DNA of 64,000 nucleotides from an uncultured Muribaculum sp. Its GTDB lineage: Bacteria; Bacteroidota; Bacteroidia; Bacteroidales; Muribaculaceae. The stretch is taken from contig CAJUMZ010000006.1 of NCBI GenBank assembly GCA_910587665.1, forward strand, positions 62,001 to 126,000, in the 5' to 3' direction. Position 1 is the stretch's first letter, and each line of letters opens with the position of its first letter. Shown here piece after piece: positions 1-9,097 of the stretch. The translations under genes and the position numbers were made by a program. Below the pieces are notes generated by a model that was not told where the DNA came from, did not search any database, and saw only the letters and a list, made by a program, of their open reading frames with translations.

Positions 1-1
1 A

Positions 2-667
2 TACACTTACATGTGCCGTCGGTTCAGCGATCTTTCAGAGGTTGACGAATTTGACCCCGATATGGTCATCAACGCCGCCACGGTAAAATACACGCTTGAT
101 GCGTTCAACGCTGTGCTACCCCACCTGTCAGAGCGCTGTATCCTCAGCGACATAGCATCGGTAAAAACCGGATTACCGGAGTTTTATGCCACCTGCGGGC
201 ATCCGTTTGTATCAACCCACCCGATGTTCGGTCCCACATTCGCCTCGTTGAGCAATCTGAGCAACGAAAACGCCATAATAATATCAGAAGGCGACCACCT
301 CGGCAAAGTGTTTTTCAAAGATCTTTACAACAGTCTCAACCTTCACATCGAGGAATACACCTTCAGCCAGCATGACGAGACGATAGCCTACTCTCTGTCA
401 ATACCGTTTGCCTCCACGCTTGTATTCGCCGGATGTATGAAACATCAGGATGCACCCGGCACCACCTTCAAGCGCCACAAGGCAATAGCCGACGGTCTTA
501 TGAGCGAAGACGACTACTTGTTGAGCGAGATACTTTTCAATCCGAACACCTCGGGGCAACTTGAAAAGATAAGGCAGAAGCTTTCTGAATTGCAAGATAT
601 TGTGGACCGCCGCGATTCCGAGGCTATGCAAGCCTATCTTGACAAAGTGCGACGGAATTTAGAGTAA
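2..667 (+). CDS. tyrA: Prephenate dehydrogenase (TyrA family), 5'-truncated by the window edge
   Basis: The frame is open to the left edge, so the N-terminal part of the NAD-binding domain is missing; about 221 residues remain. What is left fits TyrA, which oxidatively decarboxylates prephenate to 4-hydroxyphenylpyruvate in tyrosine synthesis. It shows the end of a Rossmann-like domain (VINAATVKYT, then LSDIASVKTG), the family signature STHPMFGPTFAS, and an all-helical C-terminal dimerisation domain with a His-Asp-Glu stretch (SQHDETIAYS). The ATG at 11 lies inside the domain and is unlikely to be the true start. mutS2 follows 13 bp downstream on the same strand, so the two are probably co-transcribed. 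The family call is secure; the upstream aromatic-pathway context cannot be seen. Confidence 0.85.
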   Translation, partial: YTYMCRRFSDLSEVDEFDPDMVINAATVKYTLDAFNAVLPHLSERCILSDIASVKTGLPEFYATCGHPFVSTHPMFGPTFASLSNLSNENAIIISEGDHLGKVFFKDLYNSLNLHIEEYTFSQHDETIAYSLSIPFASTLVFAGCMKHQDAPGTTFKRHKAIADGLMSEDDYLLSEILFNPNTSGQLEKIRQKLSELQDIVDRRDSEAMQAYLDKVRRNLE

Positions 668-680
668 AATACGTTTAAAA

Positions 681-3125
681 GTGATATATCCCGATTCATT
701 TGAACATAAAATAGGATTTAACGCAATCCGCACACTTCTAAAGCAACGGTGTCAGTCACCGTCAGGAGTGGAATTTTGCGACTTGATGGCTTTCTCTACC
801 GATTTCGAGGTAGTGAAAGCCTCACTTATATCTACATCAGAACTTGTCAGCATCCTCGACTCAGGTGAGGAATTCCCCTTATCCGGCATAGCTGACATAT
901 CACAACTCCTTGCAACCATAAGGATTCCGGGGACTATGATTCCCGCATCAGAGCTTATACAGGTGCGCAAGGGATTGGAAACGGTGGGCGCACTCGTAGC
1001 TTTCTTTAACTCCAAACGCCATGAGGAGGGATCGGAATACCCTTATCTTGACGAGAAAGCCCGGATGCTGGTCGCTTTTCCTGAAATAATCAAGATGATC
1101 GACCGTATAATCGACCGGTTTGGAAACATCAAGGACAATGCGTCTCCTGAACTTGCCGCCATACGCTCGCAACTCGCCTCCACTGCGGGAGCGATAAACT
1201 CGATGATGCGCAGGGTGATAGCCCGCGCATCGCAAGCGGGATACATTGACTCCGACACTACCCCTTCGGTCAGAGACGGCAGGCTCGTAATACCGGTAGC
1301 CCCCATGAACAAGAGGCGGATAAACGGTATCGTACATGACGAGTCGGCTTCCGGAAAGACCGTGTTTATCGAACCTGCCGAGATTGTGGAGGCTAACAAC
1401 CGTGTGCGTGAGCTGCAACTTGAGGAGCGTCGCGAAATCGCACGCATACTCACACTTCTCGCCGATGACCTGCGACCTCACATCGACGACATCACTGCAA
1501 GTCTTGCCATAGTCGGAGAGCTTGATTTTATCCATGCAAAAGCCCGGTTTGCAAGAGAGATCGAAGGTCGCCTGCCGGTATTGGAACAAAAACCCGAACT
1601 CGAGTGGTATCATGCCGTACATCCGGGATTGTTATTATCGCTGCGAAGACAAGGGAAAGAAATCGTGCCTCTTGACATAACCCTTTCAAAAGAAAACCGC
1701 ATACTGATAATCTCCGGTCCCAATGCCGGAGGAAAATCAGTATGTCTAAAAACCGTGGGCATAGTGCAGTACATGGCTCAATGCGGCATGCTTCCGCCTC
1801 TGTATGAAAATTCCCACGTAGGTATCTTCAACGACATATTTGTCGACATCGGCGACGATCAATCAATCGAGGATGACCTGAGTACCTACAGCTCCCATCT
1901 GAGAAACATGAAGTATTTCCTGTCGCGCGGCAACCATTCCACGCTCGTATTGATTGATGAGTTTGGAGGCGGTACTGAGCCACAGATCGGTGGAGCAATT
2001 GCCCAGGCGATACTTCGGCAGTTCAACGAAAGGCAAATGTGGGGAGTCATAACCACCCATTTCCAGAATCTCAAGCATTTTGCCGAGGATACCGACGGTC
2101 TGATAAATGGCTCAATGCTATATGACCGGCATCTGATGCAACCGATGTTTAAACTCTCGATAGGCAATCCGGGAAGTTCATTTGCCGTGGAGATTGCACG
2201 CAAGATCGGTTTGCCTGAGCGCATCATAGCCGATGCCGAAGAGATCGTCGGCAGCGACTACATCAACATGGACAAATATCTTCTCGATATAGCGCGCGAC
2301 CGCCGCTATTGGGAAAACAAGCGTCTTTCAATACGACAGAAGGAAAAGAAACTTGAAGCCCAGCTTGCAAGATATGAGGATGAAGCCCAGCAGCTGCGCG
2401 ACAGCAGAAAAGCTATCTTAAGCGAGGCAAAGGAGGAAGCCCGCAAGATTCTCGAAGGCAGTAATGCTTCAATCGAGCGAACTATACATGAGATTAAAAT
2501 AGCTCAGGCTGAAAAAGAAAAGACTCTTGAAGCACGGCGCAAACTTAAAGAGGAGAAGGAACGTCTAATGTCGGGAGAGGACAAGGAGCACCCGCTGCTA
2601 CAGAAAGCACCGAAACGAAAGAAACAGAAACCGACAACTGACACGACAAAAACAGAACGACCTGTCCGTGTAGGCGACAATGTCAAGCTTGACGGACAGG
2701 GAACTGTAGGCGAAGTGCTTGCAATTGAAGGGAAAAATGCCACTGTCGCTTTCGGGATGCTGAAGACCAATGTCAAGCTTGATCGCCTGCGGCTGACCAT
2801 TGCCCGCGCTCAATCCGGGGCAAAAAACACAACTATAATAGGAGGCGCGGCTTCCGATGCCCAACGCGAGCACCAACTGAATTTCAAACAGGAGATCGAT
2901 GTTCGCGGCATGAGGGTCGACGAGGCAATCCAGGCTCTCACATATTATATGGATGACGCCATAAGATTCAACGCCAAAACAGTCAGGATACTTCACGGCA
3001 CCGGCACCGGGGCATTGCGACAATATATCAGGCAATACCTCGACACAGTGACCGGAGTTAAATCGTATCGCGACGAGCATGTTCAGTTTGGCGGCGCCGG
3101 CATTACCGTTGTGGACCTCGACTAA
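681..3125 (+). CDS. mutS2: Endonuclease MutS2 (MutS-like ATPase with C-terminal Smr domain)
   Basis: A protein of 814 residues, full length for MutS2. It has the core and lever domains but no N-terminal mismatch-recognition domain, as expected. The Walker A motif GPNAGGKS is at about residues 347-354, followed by the ABC-type region (DIGDDQSIEDDLSTYSSH) and Walker B (TLVLIDEFGGGTEP). A long charged coiled coil covers about 530-640, a KOW-like segment (GDNVKLDGQGTVGEV) about 665-700, and the last 80 residues are an Smr nuclease domain (DVRGMRVDEA, HGTGTGAL). The family acts on branched DNA and recombination intermediates, and in some bacteria on collided ribosomes. The start is a GTG at 681 directly after tyrA. 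A bidirectional terminator follows. Confidence 0.95.
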   Translation: MIYPDSFEHKIGFNAIRTLLKQRCQSPSGVEFCDLMAFSTDFEVVKASLISTSELVSILDSGEEFPLSGIADISQLLATIRIPGTMIPASELIQVRKGLETVGALVAFFNSKRHEEGSEYPYLDEKARMLVAFPEIIKMIDRIIDRFGNIKDNASPELAAIRSQLASTAGAINSMMRRVIARASQAGYIDSDTTPSVRDGRLVIPVAPMNKRRINGIVHDESASGKTVFIEPAEIVEANNRVRELQLEERREIARILTLLADDLRPHIDDITASLAIVGELDFIHAKARFAREIEGRLPVLEQKPELEWYHAVHPGLLLSLRRQGKEIVPLDITLSKENRILIISGPNAGGKSVCLKTVGIVQYMAQCGMLPPLYENSHVGIFNDIFVDIGDDQSIEDDLSTYSSHLRNMKYFLSRGNHSTLVLIDEFGGGTEPQIGGAIAQAILRQFNERQMWGVITTHFQNLKHFAEDTDGLINGSMLYDRHLMQPMFKLSIGNPGSSFAVEIARKIGLPERIIADAEEIVGSDYINMDKYLLDIARDRRYWENKRLSIRQKEKKLEAQLARYEDEAQQLRDSRKAILSEAKEEARKILEGSNASIERTIHEIKIAQAEKEKTLEARRKLKEEKERLMSGEDKEHPLLQKAPKRKKQKPTTDTTKTERPVRVGDNVKLDGQGTVGEVLAIEGKNATVAFGMLKTNVKLDRLRLTIARAQSGAKNTTIIGGAASDAQREHQLNFKQEIDVRGMRVDEAIQALTYYMDDAIRFNAKTVRILHGTGTGALRQYIRQYLDTVTGVKSYRDEHVQFGGAGITVVDLD

Positions 3126-3144
3126 ACCGAATGACAACCAATAC

Positions 3145-3182
3145 AAAAGGAGAAAGATAGCCAAAGCCGTCTTTCTCCTTTT
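3145..3182. terminator. Bidirectional terminator between mutS2 and the galactose operon
   Basis: Perfect 13-bp inverted repeat (3145-3157 with 3170-3182, core AAAAGGAGAAAGA) around a 12-nt loop. The arm ends give a T run on either strand. It lies between convergent genes and probably serves both. Confidence 0.85.
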
Positions 3183-3203
3183 TATCGTACCTGTAAAAAA
3201 ACT

Positions 3204-4106
3204 TTAGAAAAGCTTTGAGGGGTATGTGCCGTTGTCGTGCAGCTCCGCAAATTTTGCGACCACGCCGGGGCGATCGGCTGCATATGTCACGCCAAACCAT
3301 TTTGAATCGGTGTCAAGCACCTTTACGGTAGCCTCACCGGAGTTGATAAGCGTGTCAACTACAAGCGGGATGAAAAATTCAGCCTTCGGAGTATTGATAT
3401 CCTTTTCAAGGAACTTTACAAACTCGCGCTCGCTGTAATCAAAATAGTCGGGTGTGAATCCCCAAAGATTCATAGACACGGGAGTGTTTGGCTCAAGATG
3501 ACGCTCTACGCCATTTTCGTCGTTAAACACAATGTCATGATTCTTGTCATAGCTGATAGCGGTACGCTCGACAATTGATGAAAGCAGACCATCCTTGGTC
3601 TCGCAAACGCCACGTGCGACAGAGCCGTTTTCAGTCATGGTGTTTCCTACACGGAAGCCCACCATACAGTAATCACCCTTCTTGTCACGCTCACCCATAA
3701 GCTCCTTTGCCATCACCTCAAAAGCATCCCTGCCATAGAAATCGTCGGCATTTATCACGGCAAACGGTTCCTTGATGACATCCTTGCCCATCAGCACGGC
3801 ATGGTTAGTACCCCACGGCTTTGTGCGGTCGGCAGGACAGGAAAACCCCTCGGGAAGAGCATCAGTCGACTGGAATACGACTTCCACAGGTATATGTCCT
3901 TCATATTTTGAAAGAATCTTATTGCGGAAATCATCTTCAAAATCCTTACGTATTACAAACACAACTTTTCCGAATCCCGACTTCATTGCGTCGTAGATCG
4001 AATAATCCATGATAGTCTCTCCATTGGGGCCAAGCGGATCAAGCTGTTTAAGACCGCCATAGCGGCTACCCATACCGGCCGCAAGTACAAATAATGTAGG
4101 TTTCAT
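3204..4106 (-). CDS. Sugar-1-phosphate nucleotidyltransferase-like protein in the galactose operon
   Basis: A 300-residue protein with an N-terminal nucleotide-binding signature (LAAGMGSRYGGLKQLDPLG, residues 8-26) and a metal-binding stretch of the NTP-transferase fold (PFAVINADDFYGRDAF). The family transfers NMP from an NTP to a sugar phosphate. It is the last gene of galK-galM-this gene, 6 bp after galM. No galT or galE is seen in the window. I infer that it may supply the UDP-galactose-forming step, replacing GalT, but its substrate cannot be read from the sequence. It lacks the left-handed beta-helix seen in GlmU or Rfb-type enzymes. Family call good, function open. Confidence 0.75.
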   Translation of the reverse strand: MKPTLFVLAAGMGSRYGGLKQLDPLGPNGETIMDYSIYDAMKSGFGKVVFVIRKDFEDDFRNKILSKYEGHIPVEVVFQSTDALPEGFSCPADRTKPWGTNHAVLMGKDVIKEPFAVINADDFYGRDAFEVMAKELMGERDKKGDYCMVGFRVGNTMTENGSVARGVCETKDGLLSSIVERTAISYDKNHDIVFNDENGVERHLEPNTPVSMNLWGFTPDYFDYSEREFVKFLEKDINTPKAEFFIPLVVDTLINSGEATVKVLDTDSKWFGVTYAADRPGVVAKFAELHDNGTYPSKLF

Positions 4107-4112
4107 CCTCTA

Positions 4113-5156
4113 TTACTTTGTTGAAAATTTATATATGATTGTCTGGTCATAAAGTTCTCCGGGGCCAAGAAGCTGGCACGGGAAATTACGATGATTGGGA
4201 GCATCGGGAAATCCCTGACACTCGATAGCCACACCGTCATAGTCATTATATGGATGACCGCATTTGCCGACCGGGCATCCGCCGAGCCAATTGCCGGTAT
4301 AAACCTGAGCGCCGGGCTGGGTTGTCATCACCTCAAGCACCCTGCCACTCTTGTCGGAACTCAGACGCGCAGCCTTTATAATAGTGTGCTTGTGCCAGTT
4401 GTCGAGTACCCAGCAATGATCATATCCCTTGCCTATTTTCAGTGCCTCAAAGTCGGCATTAATCTCCGACCCGATCTTTTTGCCGGCGGTAAAATCCATC
4501 GGCGTACCCTTAACTTCGGCAATCTCGCCGAGAGGTATCTGCGTATCGTCGGTCGGCAGCCAATGCGACGCGAAAAGCTGCAGATCGTGGTCAAGCACAG
4601 TACCGCTGTCTTCCCCGTCAAGATTGAAATAAGCGTGATTGGTCAGGTTTACCACGGTTTTCTTGTCAGACTCCGCAAGCAATTCAATCTTTAGCTCGTT
4701 TTCATCACTCCATGAATATATCACAGTAGCCTTTAAATTACCGGGATAACCTTCTTCCCCGTCGGCTGACTCATAGGTGAATTTCACATGGCTTCCCTTT
4801 GCCTCGGAATCCCAGATTCGGTTCATAAAGCCTTCCGGTCCGCCGTGCAGGGCGTTCGGTTCGTTATTGATCGCAAGCTGGTACTCTTTATCGCCAATCT
4901 TGAATTTGCCTTTTGCAATACGGTTGGCATATCTGCCGGGGGTTTTACCCGCACAGGGTCCGTCGCCGATATAATCAACCGGATTGGCATAGCCGAGAGC
5001 CACATCCGCCATTTTGCCATCCTTATCAGGGACAACAACACTTACTATACCTGCGCCAAGACTTGAAAGAGTCACCGACGCACCTGAATTGTTGGTTAAT
5101 GTATAAAGTGTAATGTCACCCTTAGGCGACACTACACTTTTCTTTTCTATATTCAT
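4113..5156 (-). CDS. galM: Aldose 1-epimerase (galactose mutarotase)
   Basis: A 347-residue protein, normal GalM length. It interconverts alpha and beta anomers of galactose and so feeds galactokinase. Landmarks are the substrate-binding stretch GKTPGRYANRIAKGKF near residue 70, NEPNALHGGPEGFMNRIW, the catalytic His in LTNHAYFNLDG, and the catalytic Glu in VAIECQGFPDAPNHRNFP. It has no signal peptide, so it is the cytoplasmic form. It sits 2 bp after galK and 6 bp before the nucleotidyltransferase in a tight operon. Confidence 0.93.
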   Translation of the reverse strand: MNIEKKSVVSPKGDITLYTLTNNSGASVTLSSLGAGIVSVVVPDKDGKMADVALGYANPVDYIGDGPCAGKTPGRYANRIAKGKFKIGDKEYQLAINNEPNALHGGPEGFMNRIWDSEAKGSHVKFTYESADGEEGYPGNLKATVIYSWSDENELKIELLAESDKKTVVNLTNHAYFNLDGEDSGTVLDHDLQLFASHWLPTDDTQIPLGEIAEVKGTPMDFTAGKKIGSEINADFEALKIGKGYDHCWVLDNWHKHTIIKAARLSSDKSGRVLEVMTTQPGAQVYTGNWLGGCPVGKCGHPYNDYDGVAIECQGFPDAPNHRNFPCQLLGPGELYDQTIIYKFSTK

Positions 5157-5158
5157 AA

Positions 5159-6301
5159 TCAGTCTTCTACTTTTTTTGCACCATCAGAAACCACTACGTC
5201 ATAGACCTGCGGTTCATGACCGTACTTTTCTGAAAATTTCTTTTTTGCCGTTGCTATAAAATTGTCGTACAACTCATCCTTTACGAGGTTGATCGTACAA
5301 CCGCCAAATCCGCCGCCCATGATACGAGAACCGGTCACGCCACACTCTTTGGCTATATCATTAAGATAGTCAAGCTCCACACAGCTTACCTCGTAAAGCT
5401 TCGACATGCCCTCGTGGGTCTTGTACATGCGGTCACCTACAGTAGCGTAATCACCCTTCTGCAAGGCATCGCACACATCAAGCACACGCTGCTTTTCCTC
5501 GATCACATACTTGGCGCGGTTGTAATCTTCCTGTGAAATGCTGTCTTTCACCCGTTCAAGGTCGGCAAGCTCAGCGTCACGGAGAGTCTCCACACCAAGC
5601 GTTTTCGCAACGTGCTCACACGATGCACGACGCTTGTTATAAGGCGAGTCAACGAGCTCATGCTTCACTTTCGAGTCTACAAGCACAAGCCTGTATCCGT
5701 CAAGCTTGAAGGGGAAATATTCATATTCAAGCGAACGGCAGTCAAGACGCATCAGATTGTCTTTCTTTCCGAACACGGATGCAAACTGATCCATTATACC
5801 GCAATTGACACCGCAATAATTATGTTCAGTCGACTGTCCGATCTTGGCAAGCTCAAACTTGTCAATCTTGTTGTCGTTAAACATATCGTTAAGGGCAAAG
5901 GCAAAGCAGCTTTCCAAAGCGGCCGACGAAGAAAGCCCGGCACCCAAGGGCACATTGCCCGCAAACACCGCGTCAAAGCCTTCGACCCTGCCGCCTCGCT
6001 TAATAATCTCACGACATACTCCGAATATATAGCGCGCCCATTGCTGACGGGGTGCATCTTCCTCATTCAATCCAAATTCGGCATACTCGTCAATATCAAC
6101 TGAATACACACGAACTTTTTCCGTGCCGTTAGGCTTGATTTCAGCCATAATTACCTTATCAATAGCACCGGGGAACACAAATCCTCCATTGTAGTCAGTG
6201 TGTTCTCCTATCAGATTAATACGCCCGGCTGAGGCGTACAAAACTCCGGCAGCACCGAAGCGCTCGCTAAAATGCTGCTTGATTGTCTCTTTCATGTTCA
6301 T
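5159..6301 (-). CDS. galK: Galactokinase
   Basis: A 380-residue GHMP kinase that phosphorylates galactose at C1 with ATP. The galactokinase signature GRINLIGEHTDYNGG is at 26-40, the ATP-binding GHMP motif GNVPLGAGLSSSAALE at 115-130, and the third motif GSRIMGGGFGGCTI lies near residue 330. It is the first gene of the minus-strand galK-galM-nucleotidyltransferase operon. The start ATG at 6301 has a second ATG two codons later; either is possible. A -7-like box lies about 45 bp upstream. Confidence 0.95.
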   Translation of the reverse strand: MNMKETIKQHFSERFGAAGVLYASAGRINLIGEHTDYNGGFVFPGAIDKVIMAEIKPNGTEKVRVYSVDIDEYAEFGLNEEDAPRQQWARYIFGVCREIIKRGGRVEGFDAVFAGNVPLGAGLSSSAALESCFAFALNDMFNDNKIDKFELAKIGQSTEHNYCGVNCGIMDQFASVFGKKDNLMRLDCRSLEYEYFPFKLDGYRLVLVDSKVKHELVDSPYNKRRASCEHVAKTLGVETLRDAELADLERVKDSISQEDYNRAKYVIEEKQRVLDVCDALQKGDYATVGDRMYKTHEGMSKLYEVSCVELDYLNDIAKECGVTGSRIMGGGFGGCTINLVKDELYDNFIATAKKKFSEKYGHEPQVYDVVVSDGAKKVED

Positions 6302-6345
6302 AACAGTTATTCTCGTTTTCAGGTTAACAAGGATTATATATTACG

Positions 6346-6353
6346 CAAATTTA
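6346..6353 (-). promoter_or_regulatory. Possible -7 box for the galactose operon
   Basis: TAAATTTG on the minus strand matches TAnnTTTG, but no TTG lies at the usual 19-21 bp spacing. A promoter that depends on an activator would fit; this is weak evidence. Confidence 0.4.
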
Positions 6354-6436
6354 AAAAATTATTTCCAATACTCCATACCGCAAAATGACTAATATCCTTT
6401 AATTGAACAGAATTTTTCTAATTCTGAACAAAATAT

Positions 6437-6464
6437 AAGGATGCATCCCGAAGGGCACATCCTT
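6437..6464 (-). terminator. Probable terminator after rprY
   Basis: Inverted repeat AAGGATG (6437-6443) with CATCCTT (6458-6464), plus an inner CCC/GGG pairing around GAA. It lies 28 bp beyond the rprY stop. On the minus strand it is followed by an AT-rich stretch (ATATTTTGTTC). Confidence 0.6.
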
Positions 6465-6491
6465 ACAAACTCAGATAATCCAATTTTCTAT

Positions 6492-7202
6492 TTAATTGCT
6501 CTTGCTCTCAACTTCCGGCGCGATGAGCTTATAGCCCTTGCCGTGGATGTTGATAATCTCAATCGACGGGTCATCTTTCAAGTGCTTACGCAGCTTGGTA
6601 ATGTATACATCCATTGAACGGGCGTTGAAATAGTTATCATCAATCCAAATGGTCTTAAGCGCGAAATTACGCTCAAGGATCTCATTGACATGAGCGCAGA
6701 GAAGGCTGAGAAGTTCCGACTCCTTGGTGGTAAGCTTGGTTACCTTGTCGTCGATCATAAGCACCTGCTTCTGGGTGTCGAAAGTAAATCGACCAATCTT
6801 GTACATAGTGATCTCCTTACCCTTCTTACCCTTGACACGACGCAAGATCGCCTCGATACGGAACACCAACTCCTCCATTGAGAAAGGCTTGGTGATGTAA
6901 TCGTCAGCACCGATCTTGAATCCTTCAAGTATATCTTCTTTCAATGATTTTGCCGTAAGGAAAATAATGGGCACTTCGGAATTAACCGTGCGGATTTCCT
7001 GCGCAAGTGCAAAACCGTCTTTCTTCGGCATCATCACGTCAAGCACACAGAGATCGTATTTCCCTTTCAGAAACGCCTTGTAACCGGCTTCTCCGTCAGG
7101 AAACAAATCGGCATTGAAGCCCTTAGCCTGGAGATATTCTCGCAGCAACATGCCAAGATTCTCGTCATCTTCGCATAGTAATATACGCAAACGCTCTTCC
7201 AT
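6492..7202 (-). CDS. rprY: RprY-like OmpR-family response regulator
   Basis: A 236-residue regulator. The receiver domain has the acidic pair E11/D12, phospho-acceptor D55 in YDLCVLDVMMP, the Thr/Lys pair in FLTAKS and DDYITKPFS, then an OmpR/PhoB winged helix from about residue 130 (TKESELLSLLC, RSMDVYITKLRKHL, IINIHGKGYKL). It follows rprX by 6 bp, so kinase and regulator form an operon. It closely resembles Bacteroides RprY, whose regulon includes redox and sodium-related genes; that role is transferred by similarity. The symbol is by resemblance and synteny with the kinase. Confidence 0.88.
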   Translation of the reverse strand: MEERLRILLCEDDENLGMLLREYLQAKGFNADLFPDGEAGYKAFLKGKYDLCVLDVMMPKKDGFALAQEIRTVNSEVPIIFLTAKSLKEDILEGFKIGADDYITKPFSMEELVFRIEAILRRVKGKKGKEITMYKIGRFTFDTQKQVLMIDDKVTKLTTKESELLSLLCAHVNEILERNFALKTIWIDDNYFNARSMDVYITKLRKHLKDDPSIEIINIHGKGYKLIAPEVESKSN

Positions 7203-7208
7203 AATAAT

Positions 7209-8735
7209 TTAGTTTTTTGTAAGTGGTAATATAATTATAAATGTTGTTCCTAATCCAAATTCGCTCTCTACCCGGATATCACCTTTCAGCTCCGTCACCA
7301 TCTTGTGAACATAGGCGAGTCCAAGACCGAACCCTTTCACATCATGGCGGTTACCGGTCGATACGCGGTAAAACTTCTCAAATATCTTCTTCAGGTCATC
7401 GCGGCGTATACCGATACCGTTATCAGATATTCGTATCTCAAGACGGTTGCCCGAAATATCGGCGGTCGTAACCTTAAGCTGCAACGGATCATCCTCCTTA
7501 CGGTATTTAACCGCATTGTCGAGAAGGTTGAAAATCACATTGGTAAAGTGCATTTCATCCACCTCGACAATTGAATCGCCCGCAGCAAGATCGCTAACTA
7601 TCTTTCCTCCATAGCTCTCGACCTTAAGCTTGAAGGTCGACACAATATTGGCGATAGCCTTGTTGGCATCAATCTCCTGAAGCCTGAGTGTTGCCTTCTG
7701 ACGGTCAAACATCGACATCTGAAGCACTTTCTCGACCTGAAAGCGAAGTCGCTTTGTCTCATCATTAATCACCGTAGCGATATGCTGCATCATAGCCGGA
7801 GACTTTCTCACAGAATCATCGTTAAGCATCTGAGCGGCAAGCGAAATTGACGATATCGGAGTCTTGAACTCATGGGTCATGTTATTGATAAAGTCATTTT
7901 TCATCTCCGTCAGACGCTTCTGCTTGAATGCTATGATTATCGTGTAAAGGAACACAATAAGCAGAATGATCGTGAATATAAATGACGGTATCATAAGCTT
8001 GACCGACGAGAGTATGTAATCATTTCTTGTCGGGAAATATACTTTCAGGTAATTTGTACGGCTTGCCGGATCATTTGGGAAAAGGGTCTGGACAAACATG
8101 TTGTCGCGATCTATATCAGCGACGTTATAGCCCGCCGACTTATAGACCACACCCCCTCCACGGTTGACAACCGCAAATTCAAAGGGCAGGTTAAGACCGT
8201 TGTTTTCAAGTTCCGAATGGAGATAGCCGTCGACAGCGGCAGAATCGGCGCGCTCCTGTATAGGACGGTTGCTCGATTGGCTCAGAATATTGAGTATCAC
8301 CTCATTTAACAAGCCGCGTTGGTAAAGATACTGACCGCGTATGCTCTCCTGCATATTGCTATACCCGTTATCCGGAGTCTTGTTTTGTGGCTTGGGGAAC
8401 GACTTGGGATCGCCCTGAATCGTAAGGTTTGCCTGCAAGCCTTCAGGAGTGGTAAATGAATAATTAAGACTTCCGATACCACCGCCTACAGTCTTGTTGT
8501 CAACCTGGGAATATATCGAGCGTTCTATAGCAGCGGCATCCTCCTCAAGGAAATGACGCGTCTCATCTTGCTCAAGCGTCGTTGACACGCTGTATAGGCT
8601 GCGTCTCACACCTTCGACAAACTGGTCGTCACGCATTCTGATCATATCATTCATGTACATGATCTGAATATACAGCAACCCTCCGAAAGTAAGAGCCATT
8701 ATAATCGTCAGAAACCAAATAGTCGCTTTCTTCAT
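7209..8735 (-). CDS. rprX: RprX-like sensor histidine kinase
   Basis: A 508-residue membrane kinase. TM1 is at about 5-26, then a periplasmic sensor region of about 215 residues, TM2 at about 247-270, and a HisKA domain with phospho-acceptor His288 in FINNMTHEFKTPISS. The HATPase domain has an N box (FNLLDNAVKYR), G1 (ISDNGIGIRRDD), F box (FEKFYRV) and G2 (KGFGLGLAYVHK). All catalytic boxes are intact. It has no HAMP domain, as in Bacteroides RprX. It is the first gene of the rprXY operon, with a clear promoter about 120 bp upstream. Confidence 0.88.
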   Translation of the reverse strand: MKKATIWFLTIIMALTFGGLLYIQIMYMNDMIRMRDDQFVEGVRRSLYSVSTTLEQDETRHFLEEDAAAIERSIYSQVDNKTVGGGIGSLNYSFTTPEGLQANLTIQGDPKSFPKPQNKTPDNGYSNMQESIRGQYLYQRGLLNEVILNILSQSSNRPIQERADSAAVDGYLHSELENNGLNLPFEFAVVNRGGGVVYKSAGYNVADIDRDNMFVQTLFPNDPASRTNYLKVYFPTRNDYILSSVKLMIPSFIFTIILLIVFLYTIIIAFKQKRLTEMKNDFINNMTHEFKTPISSISLAAQMLNDDSVRKSPAMMQHIATVINDETKRLRFQVEKVLQMSMFDRQKATLRLQEIDANKAIANIVSTFKLKVESYGGKIVSDLAAGDSIVEVDEMHFTNVIFNLLDNAVKYRKEDDPLQLKVTTADISGNRLEIRISDNGIGIRRDDLKKIFEKFYRVSTGNRHDVKGFGLGLAYVHKMVTELKGDIRVESEFGLGTTFIIILPLTKN

Positions 8736-8854
8736 TTATCGTATATACCTACTTTATATGTAAGTTTCTTTTATATTATATAATGTTAACAAAAGCAAGC
8801 GTTAAATGTTTTGAGCGATGTCGAAAAAGCCCCATTCAAATTAACACTTAAATG

Positions 8855-8885
8855 CAAAATTAACATAATTGTGTGAAAATTCCAA
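8855..8885 (-). promoter_or_regulatory. Promoter of rprXY
   Basis: On the minus strand, TTG (8885-8883), exactly 20 bp, then TAATTTTG (8862-8855): a full Bacteroidetes promoter. It predicts a leader of about 110-115 nt before rprX. Confidence 0.75.
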
Positions 8886-9036
8886 ATTTTTGCCGACGAT
8901 TTTATACAAATAATTAACCGGCACGCCAAACACAAGTAATATCTGCGGCATTATACGCCACACATAATTATATAAGATGGGAGCATACCGATAATTTTTA
9001 CATGCCGAGTAAACCGCCGACTCTTTTTAAACGTTA

Positions 9037-9068
9037 TTTCATCAATTCATATTTTTTATGTATTTTTG
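9037..9068 (+). promoter_or_regulatory. Probable promoter of cdsA-purM
   Basis: TTTC (9037-9040), 20 bp, TATTTTTG (9061-9068). The -7 box is perfect; the -33 has C for G. It lies 29 bp upstream of the cdsA ATG. Confidence 0.6.
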
Positions 9069-9097
9069 AGCCAAAATTTACTTGTTTTACTGGATAA

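Larger units (their letters stand above)
8736..9097. other. Divergent intergenic region, rprX / cdsA
   Basis: This 362-bp AT-rich region carries the two divergent promoters listed separately. It also has a widely spaced repeat TTAAC-N10-GTTAA (8786-8805) in the rprX leader. I see no ORF or RNA gene. Confidence 0.7.

Noticed and set aside
948..1622. Open frame of 224 codons antisense to mutS2
   Set aside because: mutS2 is unambiguous. The antisense frame lacks any motif.
8786..8805. TTAAC-N10-GTTAA in the rprX leader as a further Crp-type site
   Set aside because: The 10-bp spacer does not fit the 5-4-5 geometry of the sites in the pectin locus, and it lies downstream of the promoter.
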